From Trebouxia sp. TZW2008 (lineage: Eukaryota; Chlorophyta; Trebouxiophyceae; Trebouxiales; Trebouxiaceae): a stretch of 64,000 nucleotides of DNA. Below the pieces are notes generated by a model. It worked only from the letters and a program-made list of their open reading frames with translations. It searched no databases and was not told the DNA's origin. Shown one piece after another: positions 35,101 through 43,925 of the stretch; position 1 is the stretch's first letter, and each line of letters begins with the position of its first letter. The DNA is taken from contig BDIU01000412.1 in NCBI GenBank assembly GCA_002118135.1, forward strand, positions 128,664 to 192,663, given 5' to 3'. Made by a program: the position numbers and the translations under genes.

Positions 35101-37806
35101 CATTGATCTGATTTTGACAGTCAAAGCATATTGGTTGCATGCAGGTCTGACTCTGCCCAAGCCACAGCTCAGGGCCGGGGCAAGGGCTGTTGGGTGATAG
35201 AGCCCTGCACAGTCAGCCAGTCAGGCCAGACCAGCAATTGCAGGGGACAATTACAAGCCCTAGACCTGGAAGAAGAGGAGTGGGAGCAGTTTGCTGAGGG
35301 TATTGCAGAGCTGGCTGCTAAGCGGGAGCGCAAGCCCAAAGACTTTGAGGCTTTCAAGGTATAGTGTCATAATCACACCGATATCATATCATATCATATC
35401 TTATCCTGTCATATCTGAATCACCAGAAGAATGCTGTCACTGGTGATCTTTTCATTAAACATTGCAGGAACTATTCCTAAGATGCCAATGATCTAAATAC
35501 AACGATCTTGATCCCAAAGGACACGTCAGTGCGCTTTGGTATCAAGGAGTGCAATTGCATTTCTCCGTCCAAATGGACCTGCCACAACGCGCCCCCTCCC
35601 CCCTTCCCCTCTGACCCCCTCCCTGCAGGGTGTAGCAAGTCAAAAGGAGTTGGCTCTGCAGGCCTGGCTGTATGAGCATGGTCCCATACATGCTTTGGTA
35701 GTTGATGTCAATGTGGCTTTATTTGGGCAGACTTATTACATCAAAGCGTGTCAATATACAATGTTGCAGAAAAACAAAATGATTCTGCACGCCTGGCTGG
35801 ATGAGCATGGGCCTATACATGCGCTAATAGACGGTGCCAATGTGGCGCTATTTGGGCAGAACTGGGCAGGATTTATAACAGAGAGACGTCACTCAGCATG
35901 TTGCAGACACAGATGCAGACGTTATATGTTGCATGATTCTGCAGGCCTGGCTGGATGAGCACGGTCCCATACATGCACTGATAGATGGCGCCAATGTGGC
36001 TCTGTTTGGGCAGAACTGGGAGCATGGCGCCTTCAGCTTTAGCCAGATCAAGGGGGTCATGGACCGCCTTCACAGGGATCACCCTGATCTTAACCCCCTC
36101 ATGGTCAGTGCCCGCCAGATGGTTATCTCAAGCTTCAGAACCACATCATGCATCAAAACAACTGCCTTGCCCTGTCAACAGCGCAAGCATTTGTCAACCG
36201 CATGTGAAGTGCAGCCATGCAGGCAAGCCATGTTTCTTGGCCATTTTGCTTGCAGAAACTGAGTTGGCTGTTGTGCTACGCAGATGTTGCATGTGGGGCG
36301 GACAAAGGGCCCTGCTGCACAGTGCCGAACTGGAAGGGCCCTGCTGGCAGACCTCACCAAGCGACATGCTTTTTATGCAACTCCAAAAGGCTCCAATGAT
36401 GACTGGTAAGCCATTTTGTAATCAAGCCATGTCTGTTGTCTCCTCTTGGTGAGATTGCTCAATGCCAGGACATTCTTGATGTAAGGCCAATGCATTGGAC
36501 ACCAATCACTGCATTCCGACTGCAGTGGTCCCCCCTGAGTAAGGGCAATTCTTTTGTAAGGACAATGCTTTTGGGAACCAAAGCAGCTGTCATAAAAATA
36601 AGTCGCTGTACTTGTTCCCTGTTGGAGCAGTGAAGATGTCCCATATGGCATGCAACTGTTGGAAAAAGTTCTTAGATGATCAATTTGCGTGCCTGCAAGT
36701 ACTGGATGTATGCACTTGGAACAAGTGAAGCTTGCCCTATTGGCATACAACTTCCAAAAACGTCTGACCCAAATAAACTGCATGGCTGTAGGTACTGGAT
36801 GTATGCAGCCGTGAAGGTTGCTCATGTTGCACATAGTTGGAATGGACTTTTGAGACAAACCAAACTGCATGGCTAGAGGTACTGGATGTACGCAGCAGGG
36901 CAGGTTGCCCACGTTGGAATGGACTTCCGACACAAAAAATTGGCATGGCTATAGGTACTGGATGTATGCAGCAATCAAAATTACCCATTTGACACTGTTA
37001 ATCTTTTTAGAACAAAAACTTGCATGACTGCAGGTACTGGATGTATGCAGCAGTCAAGGCAGGGCCCAAGGGTCTGCTCATCAGCAATGATCAGATGCGG
37101 GATCACCTGTTCCAGCTTCTAGCGCCACGCTTCTTCCATAAGTGGAGACAGAGGCATCAGGTAAGTGCCTGCAGCGCATCCCTATTGCAAGCAGCACTGA
37201 CTGCTCAACTGTGAACATGCATGCATGTGTCTTGTGACAATGACATTGAAAGGATCACTTTGGTGGGATGTTGCCCCGGGTTTCCTTAGGTTGTCTTTTT
37301 TGTTTTGGTGTTGGTATAGTTGTTGATTGTACCCATGTACGCTGCATCATACAATGTTTTATAACAAAATTGCTTGGTAAGGTGTGTGAGCACAAGCCAG
37401 CTTCTGGGAATACGGTATGTGCCATGCACATATATGGGACTTTCTTGCTGTGAGCAATCAGCTCTGCCAGTGATTTTGACAGCTTCAGCACTGGATGTTC
37501 AGATGCAAGGGTAACGCTGAATGTGATGTGGGCCAAATGCCTTGCTTGTAACAGTTTGAGGGATTTGCACCTCGCCATCTAGCTAGCAATGCTCTTCATC
37601 TCATAGGCGCTCTATAACATTACGTGCCAGGTGTGAGCTATTTTTTGCCGCTGCAGGTGAAATTTACTTTTGATGAGGCTGGGCTACATCTGCATTACCC
37701 TGCTGCGTACACAGTGTGTGCACAAGGTCTGACAAATGGGTCATATGTTTTCCCAGCACCCCAGGGCAAAGTTTGGCTTTCAGCAAGACTACAAGAGAGT
37801 GAATGA
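32122..37806 (+). CDS. PRORP: Protein-only RNase P (PRORP)
   Basis: A single-protein RNase P that cuts the 5' leader from pre-tRNAs. Exons are 32122-32187 (inferred), 32936-33023, 33160-33782, 34062-34253, 34536-34717, 35145-35358, 35945-36103, 36284-36405, 37034-37160 and 37657-37806, total 640 residues, all phases consistent. PPR helices are visible in exons 3-5 (ALARMAAANGDGDAAL, FALLLQACARG). The NYN nuclease follows: ALIDGANVALFGQNW, then the aspartates of GSNDDWYWMYAA and LISNDQMRDHLFQLL, then KWRQRHQVKF. The zinc-binding region (SGQTSNCRGQL) has Thr where plant PRORPs, as I recall, have the first Cys. The start is uncertain: ATG 32122 with a strong GTGAGC donor gives a transit-like N-terminus and a short shared promoter; ATG 32912 reads straight into exon 2 and gives 626 residues with a basic FKRQK motif. 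Exons 6, 7 and 9 have decayed upstream copies. Confidence 0.92.
33213..33268 (+). repeat. CAG repeat encoding poly-Q in PRORP
   Basis: A run of CAG codons, then CAG/CCA/CAA, in exon 3 before the basic KQVKKKRAD segment. It is probably a length-variable linker. Confidence 0.88.
35026..35090 (+). repeat. Decayed copy of the start of PRORP exon 6
   Basis: GCATGCAGGGCTGAGTTTG followed by CCACAGCTCAGGGC matches GCATGCAGGTCTGACTCTG and its CCACAGCTCAGGGC at 35138-35180. The copy runs into a TAG and is not joined to the rest of the exon. Displacement is about 113 bp. Confidence 0.85.
35380..35415. repeat. ATATC pentanucleotide microsatellite
   Basis: Five or so units of ATATC/ATATCAT just after the donor of PRORP exon 6. 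Confidence 0.85.
35632..35885 (+). repeat. Two decayed copies of the PRORP nuclease exon (exon 7)
   Basis: The intact exon is 35945-36103. Copy 1 (about 35660-35733) keeps the TGCAG acceptor and reads AWLYEHGPIHALVVDVNVAL, losing the DGAN motif. Copy 2 (about 35786-35870) keeps IDGANVALFGQNW, but its acceptor has become TGCAC and it lacks the rest of the exon and a donor. Spacing is about 115 and 155 bp. Confidence 0.92.
36448..36602 (+). mobile_element. MITE-like element, copy 1
   Basis: It shares an ordered set of blocks with 45722-45892: ACATTCTTGATGTAAGG, then CACTGCATTC(T/C)GACT and ACAGTGGT or GCAGTGGT, then TTTGTAAGGACAATG. It lies in PRORP intron 8. Terminal repeats are eroded in this copy, so the ends are approximate. 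Confidence 0.65.
36695..37010 (+). repeat. Four decayed copies of the start of PRORP exon 9
   Basis: GTACTGGATGTATGCA (or GTACGCA), coding for YWMYA, starts at about 36701, 36791, 36879 and 36956, and again in the intact exon at 37034. Spacing is 77-90 bp. Each is preceded by TGCATGGCT or similar and ends in TAGG, TGCAAG or AGAGG, so several have plausible acceptors. None continues into the LISNDQMRDH coding. Confidence 0.93.
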
Positions 37807-38379
37807 GCTACAGAAATCCTTCAGATCCTGAAAGCTGGACTTGAGGCTCCTTGACAACCACTGCTATAGAGGTCATAACGTTGCAGACTGCGCGTACAGG
37901 CAAGTGTCCTCTCAATCGAGCCGGGTTTGGACAGGCATGTTGAGGTTTTCGATCGTTATAGTTGCAGAGTGCGCTAAAAGTTTGCGTCGTGGGTCTATAT
38001 CAGCGTTCAGATATGAGCTTTGGAACATTTGCATGAGGGCTAGCTGTGTTGTCATTACATGTCTCGTCCGGTTCTCAGACACTTATCTTGCTACTGAAGC
38101 TTGCTATAGCGACAAACAAGACAGGCACAGAATTGCAACATCATGATGCTGTGAGGAAAATTTTCATTGAGTTGTCAGATTGTCATCAATTTGATTGACA
38201 AGTGGCTGTCTTTTCGGACATTGATCTGTATACTGTGATCAAAGCAAGCCTGCATCTGCCCTTGTTGTGTGCTGATCAGCAGATTAACTGGAATTTGATA
38301 TACCCACACCTACGCACTAACTAGACCTGAGCACTGGACGTGCAACACGATCGTTGTAATCAAATGTGAAGTAGGATTC
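37807..38379. other. PRORP 3' flank, no gene seen
   Basis: Presumed PRORP 3' UTR and intergenic DNA. No splice-consistent coding on either strand. Confidence 0.5.
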
Positions 38380-39065
38380 TATGTGGGGCCTCCGCAACAG
38401 CATCGCAGTAGCAAAGATTGTGCTGAAATCTGAAAGTTTTGTTGTGGCTAGCACAGCACAGTTGCTACTGTGTGCAGCAGCTGGTATCAGCGCAGTTGCG
38501 AGTCAAGCCAAGAATGCGCAAGCGCCCCAAACTTCGAATACATGCGTGACAATATACACCAAGGGTGGCCTCAGCAACAGGCTCGTGCATACCTTATTGA
38601 TGTGGAAGGTTTTCATGTAGCTAGCACAGCACAGCTTCCTACACATCATAACCGCCTACACTGTGAGCCATCGCGACAGGAGCTATCTTATTACAACCAC
38701 CCTGGTCACTGGGTGCAGCAGTTGGCATCAGAGCTATTGCAAGACAAGCCAGGAATGCTCAAGCTGCCCATACTACAGAGGCTGGACTAACGTATGCAGC
38801 AACTGCCATCACTGCTGTTGTGAGACAAGCTAGGAATGCTTAAGCTACCCAAATCATTGAGTTCGGAGGACAACGAAAACCCAGACCAACACTCAGAGTG
38901 AAAAGCCTGCGGTTGTGAAGCTAGCACAGCACAGCTGCTACTGTATGCAGCAGTTGCTGTTGCGAGACAAGCCAGGAATGCCCAAGCCGCCCAAAGCACC
39001 AAGGCTACATAGCTAGCACAGCATAGCTGCCACTGTAGGCAGCAACTGGCATCACTGCGTTGCAA
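38380..39065 (-). repeat. Tandem decayed copies of the end of the last PEX19 exon
   Basis: Four or five blocks, near 38440-38545, 38610-38780, 38787-38860, 38925-39000 and 39000-39060, match the plus-strand motif at 39095-39165 (TATGCAGCA, AGGAATGCCCAAGCCGCCC). On the minus strand one reads SIPSLSHNSSDGSCCIR and stop, a diverged form of GIPGLPRNSTDANCCIQ and stop. They lie downstream of the PEX19 stop codon, so they copy a terminal exon's end. Confidence 0.88.
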
Positions 39066-39088
39066 AACAAGACAAGAAGCATCTTTGA

Positions 39089-42000
39089 CTACTGTATGCA
39101 GCAATTGGCATCAGTGCTGTTGCGCGGCAGTCCAGGAATGCCCAAGCCGCCCAAAGCACCGAGACCGCCAGGTAGCTGCGGCTGGCCGTCAGCATCACGC
39201 TGCAGCTCTGGCGCCATTTCATCCACAATCTCCTGTGGAGGCTGCCCACATGCTTGCATCTGCTGTAAAAGATCTATGAGCTTGGGAAAATTGTCAGGGT
39301 CTTGCTCATATAGCTGTGTGATTGCTTGAATGTGTACATATTGTTGGCTGTACCTCTCCAGATCCTCAGGACTCAGACTCTGCCTGTAGAACAACAAGGC
39401 AAATACTGTTCCAGTTTTCATGGTGAGGCTGGGAGCTTCAAGTGAGTAGAGGGCTTGATATTGCTAAACATACATAGGAAAGGAAAATGTGCAGCCTCAG
39501 GATCAAAGGCTCATGCAGACGCAAGCAACCAGAATTTGGCATAACAGCGCTAAGTCGATGAGCGATTTGCTCTGGCGAACCCCGAAGAAACTCACAGTGC
39601 CTCATGGGTGCTCAATGCACCTTTTGCACGAGCACAGGCACTGAGACTTGGAAGCACATCACTAGTATGCACACGCTTTGTGAAGCATCTTGTCTTGTTG
39701 TGTGCCGTTGGCTGTATTGATAAACCAGTCAATGCATAAGGCCTATGCTGAGCCTGACTTAGCAAAGCATGACGTATCAACACAACTAAGTAGTCGTCAA
39801 GTTGTCATGTCAGCAAAGAAATGCTGACCAGCAAGCAGGAAACAGCAGCCCACCTATGCTGTTCCAGCCATTGAGGGTATCTGGCTCCAATCTCTTGGAT
39901 TGGCTGATACAGTACATCTTTAGCCAGCAGCTGATGCATGAGGCCGTCCACCAGGCCTGACATGTTTTCTGTGGGGGGCTCTTGGGAGCCGCCCCCAGGC
40001 ATCCCCCCTGGCATTCTTGCCGCCTCTGCTCCCAGAGCATTTAATTGCTCTGATAGTCTACAAATGCAAACACAATTACAAGTAAGTTTCAGGCAACAGC
40101 AGAAGCGATCAGTCCTGACATGTTTTCTGTGGGGAGTCTTGGGGGCCATCCCCAGGAGCCCCCTCTGGCATTTCTGCTGCCTCTGCTCCCAGAGCATTCA
40201 CCTGCTCTGATAGCCTGCAGATGCAAACATGCGTACGGATGCTGGTGCTGCTGTTCATGTTGTCACACAGCTGCCAAAAGTGCTGAAGCTGGTGTATGTG
40301 TCAGAGACATTGAACGCCCCAACTCTTTTCACGACCCTTTCTGTCAGGGTCTGTAATGCTTTCAAATGCCAACATTCGCGATTTCTTGTTGAATGTCAAA
40401 GAAAGAGTGTGCATGCCGCCTTGTGTAGAAAACGGCCATGCAGCTGACAATAGGCTCTGTGAGCACCTGATGCATCTGCATGCAGCAAGATGATGGGTGC
40501 AAAAGAGCCAATCTGCTAAATATATCATCAGCATGCCTTATCTGTCTGTATGACTTGACTTCAAACTACCAATAGGTGCATGAGCAGCCATATGCATGGT
40601 GTAGTGTGTGAGGTAGAATGCCAGCACGCAAGCGCATGCCTAAGTCTGGTATGACTACTGAGAAGGTGGCAGGGGTTGGGGGAGAGATTGAAGGGGGTCC
40701 AGCAAGTCATACTTCTTCAGCATGTCACTGTCAATGCCATCCAGGTCTGCAGGCCCTTGCTGAGGGTTTGCAGATGCTCCAAAGGAAGTGGAGTTGGCGG
40801 CTAGAGCATGCAGAGTTGCTGCTAGGTCATGATCGCCTGGGACTGCAGGCTCTTGCACTGGTGGCGCCATTGGCTGCCCTTGACTCAGATCCACTGCAAC
40901 AGCATGCACAACGAGTGAGACACATAAAAAAGTGTTGCGTATGAAACTGCATTTGCTTGCACTTGCGCTTCTGCTATTTGACCTTGCCTTTGGTTCTTTG
41001 CAACAGCATGAACATCGAGAAGCAGGCTCCTGCAGCAGTGGTGCCAGTGGCTGACCTTGACCAGATTCACTGCAACAGCGCGCACAGTCAGCAAAAGGCT
41101 TGAGAGGACACGACAAAAGGTAATGCGTGGGACTGCAGGCTCTTGCGCTGGCGGCGCCATTGGCTGGCCTTGACTCAGGTCACACCGCAACAGCATGCAC
41201 ATTGAGAAGCCACTCACAATGTTTTCAAGTTGTGCCTGTACATATCTTGATTTTTGTCGCCCTCCGCTTCACACAGACTGTTGGTATGGTGCTGGCTAGC
41301 CTCGACTCAAGTCACCTGCAACGGCATGCATTATCAGCACCACCATCAACGGCACATCGTTATTGACGGCAACAGTATTGAAAAGCAGGCTCTTGCATAT
41401 GGTGGCGCCATTGGCTGCCCTTGGCTTAGGTCCACTGCAACAGCACACGCATTGAGAAGCTACTAACAATGTTCTTCAAGTCGTGCCTGTACACAAGTGA
41501 TTTTGGCGCTTTGCTTCACACAGGCTGTTGGCGGCGAGCTTGCTGGCCTTGACTTAGGTCCCCTGCAACAGCATGCATGATCCAACATTATTGACGGCGA
41601 CAACAGCATTGATGGCAACAGTATTGACTAGCAGGCTCTTGCATTTTGACTGGTGCTGGTTGCCCTTGACTTAGGTCCACTGCAACAGCATACGCATTGA
41701 GAAACCACTCACAATGTTTTCAAGTTGTGCCTGTACATATCTTGAGTTTTGTTGCCCTCCGCTTCACACAGACTGTTGGTGTGGTGCTTGCTGGTCTCGA
41801 CTCAAGTCAACTGCAACGGCATGCATTGTCAGCACCATCACCAACGGCACAGCATCATTGACGGCAACAGTATTGAAAAGCAAGCGATTGCACTGGTGGC
41901 GCCATTGGCTGCCCTTGGCTGCCCTTGGCTTAGGTCCACTGCAACAGCACACGCATTGAGAAGCTACTCACAATGTTCTTCAAGTCGTGCCTGTACACAA

Positions 42001-42989
42001 TTGATTTTGGCACGCTTTGCTTCGCACAGGCTGTTGGTGACGTGCTTGCTGGCCTTGACCTAGGTCCGCTGCAACAGCATGCGCATTGAAATGCTACACA
42101 CAACATGTGCATACTTGTGCTTGTAAACATGTTTTTTACGGAACACGTTGCTTCAAGCAGGCTCTTGCACTTTGGGTGGTGCTGGGTGCCCTTGACTCAT
42201 GTCCACTGCAACAGCATGCGCATTGAAAAGCTACACACAACATGTGCACATTTGTGCTTGTAAACACGTTGTTCCGGCACACTTTGCTTCACTCAGGCTC
42301 TTGCACTTGATCTGGTGATGGCTGGCCTTGGCTTATGTTCACAGCAATAGCATGCATAACAAGCAGCAGGCTGCAGCTGATAATATAAGCCTAGGAGGTA
42401 ATGCCTGTGGCTTGCAGTTGAGGTGATCCTTGCTGGCCTGGAAGTAGATTCGCAGCCACATCATGCACAACCAAGCATTGTGGATGTTGTCCTGATAATC
42501 ACCTTGTGCAAGCTCTTCCATCATGCGCTGAAAGCCTGCTGATAACTCGTCTTGATCAGCTATGTCAGGTGGGATGGCCCCAAAACCTCCACCAAATGCA
42601 TCAAACAGTCCAGGGGCTGCTTTTCGTGCCGGCAAATTTGGTTTCTTGCTTTTTGGTTTTGGAAGAGGGTCAAAAGCAAGACCTTTGCCTTTGCTTTGTT
42701 TTGGTGGCTCAGGGGCTGACGAGCTGCATGACCCGGATTCGACATTGTTGTGACAATCGATCAGACTTCTGTTTAGTGTTGTACACCTTGCTGACGTACC
42801 TGGTGGACGCGCTTGCCGAGGTTGCTGCTGGCTGATCAGTCTCGAAATCATTCAGTGCGTCTGCAGATGCCACTTTGATCGAGGAAACACGTCAGGGGCG
42901 CTCAAAAGTGGTACGTGCGCAAGCTCACCGTCTAGCAGCGCGTCTAGGTCATCCTGAGCTGTTGACTCTTCCGGCTGTGCATCTGGCAT
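39089..42989 (-). CDS. PEX19: Peroxisomal membrane protein chaperone/import receptor PEX19
   Basis: PEX19 binds newly made peroxisomal membrane proteins in the cytosol and delivers them to PEX3. Six exons, on the minus strand: 42989-42929, 42860-42800, 42723-42503, 40893-40713, 40057-39854 and 39383-39089, total 340 residues, all in phase. The N-terminus has the PEX3-binding type motif DDLDALLDDALNDF, made by joining exons 1 and 2. The C-terminal cargo-binding domain has LLAKDVLYQPIQEIGARYP, YEQDPDNFPKLIDLLQQM and ACGQPPQEIVDEMAPEL. The protein ends in CCIQ, a CaaX box of the farnesylated kind, as is typical for PEX19. ATG 42989 is chosen because the family starts just before this acidic motif; the frame stays open further upstream. 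Introns 3 and 4 and the 3' flank carry exon-edge copies. Confidence 0.95.
40095..40225 (-). repeat. Decayed copy of the start of PEX19 exon 5
   Basis: It matches 39955-40060 at most positions, including the plus-strand blocks CTGACATGTTTTCTGTGGGG and CTCCCAGAGCATT. On the minus strand it reads RLSEQVNALGAEAAEMPEG before frame loss. It lies upstream of the exon in the gene's direction, inside intron 4. Confidence 0.92.
41010..42440 (-). repeat. Array of at least eleven decayed copies of the start of PEX19 exon 4
   Basis: The intact unit is 40845-40905 (plus-strand view: GGCTCTTGCACTGG, GCCATTGGCTGCCC, then the acceptor as CTGCAACAGCATGC). Copies occur near 41025, 41140, 41285, 41390, 41535, 41640, 41785, 41885, 42035, 42160 and 42290, about 105-150 bp apart. 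They alternate between a type with GGCTCTTGCA and a type with GTGCTTGCTGGCC, so the array seems to have grown by duplicating dimers. It fills most of intron 3. Confidence 0.92.
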
Positions 42990-43363
42990 CTCCCCTTTTG
43001 CGACCTCGGACGCAGATGCGCAGGATGGACTGCTATGATTCACCCCTTCAGCAAATGCTACTGCTGCGCAGGGCTTGCTAGGCCGTGTCGAACAGTGCAG
43101 TGCAGGACGGTATGCTTTGCGAGCTCGAGCAGCATATACGTCGTATAGCACCGTAAATAGGAAAACAAAACGCCTGCAACCTTGAGCAACATGCTTTGCT
43201 GCTCAGCAAGCACAGGCCAGTATCACAAACGCCAGAGAGAGGCTGCAACGGGCAGCAACGCATACCTTGCCAGTACCTCATGCTTTGCTCATACCATTAT
43301 CCCAAGGTGCACACTTGATCATTTGCCACTTTGCTGCATGCGCATGCCCTGCATGATTGTTCC

Positions 43364-43916
43364 CTACTTTCGTTCATTCAAAGGGAATTGTTGGTACACT
43401 TCAGCCACCAATACCTCAAATGCTGTGCGAAGCAGGCAGTGCAGCTTTGGAGAGGCTCATACATTACACATGTCTGTACACATGCCTGGCAGCTGTAAAC
43501 GGTCTTTGCTTTGCTTAAACACTTCAGCTGCTTCAGTCCTTCAGTTGTAACTCTGCTGATCAGGATCACCTTCCACTTTTACATTCCGCTGCTGCAATGG
43601 CTTGACAATGTTTCGGATGTGTCTGCACATACGTTTAGTCGCGTCAAGGGTAAGCTGTGATCCCTGAGGGAAAAAAAGAAACGTCTGACTCTGTGAGCCA
43701 TTTGGCGTCACAAAACGGTCCTCTGGGAGCAGAGGCAGTCCAGACAATCTGATGTGCACCTGCACATGGCTGATGTTTGGCGTTCAGAATTTGAACTCAA
43801 CACCCAGAGCATCCCTGAGCCAAAGTGGGTTTGATGCAGGTCTGCTTGGTTCCTGCCAAAATGCGCGGAGACATGGCACTATGTACTGTTGTGGCTACAT
43901 CATCCATCAGTTGCAT
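43364..43916 (-). CDS. Small unrecognised protein directly downstream of the dehydrogenase
   Basis: Three exons, on the minus strand: 43916-43887, 43759-43570 and 43422-43364 (stop TAG), 92 residues, in phase. The two longer exons read well as folded protein: SGLPLLPEDRFVTPNGSQSQ, TLDATKRMCRHIRNIVKPL, then AFEVLVAEVYQQFPLNERK. I do not recognise the family. The first exon (MQLMDDVATT) is the weakest part; an alternative donor makes it four residues shorter, and the true start could lie elsewhere. The ATG lies nine nucleotides after the dehydrogenase stop on the same strand, which leaves no room for a separate promoter unless that promoter is inside the dehydrogenase gene. Confidence 0.6.
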
Positions 43917-43925
43917 GGAAATGTG

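Noticed and set aside
40655..42063. Possible CRISPR-like or protein-repeat array between PEX19 exons 3 and 4
   Set aside because: The repeats are not identical, spacers are not unique, the context is eukaryotic, and each unit matches the start of PEX19 exon 4.
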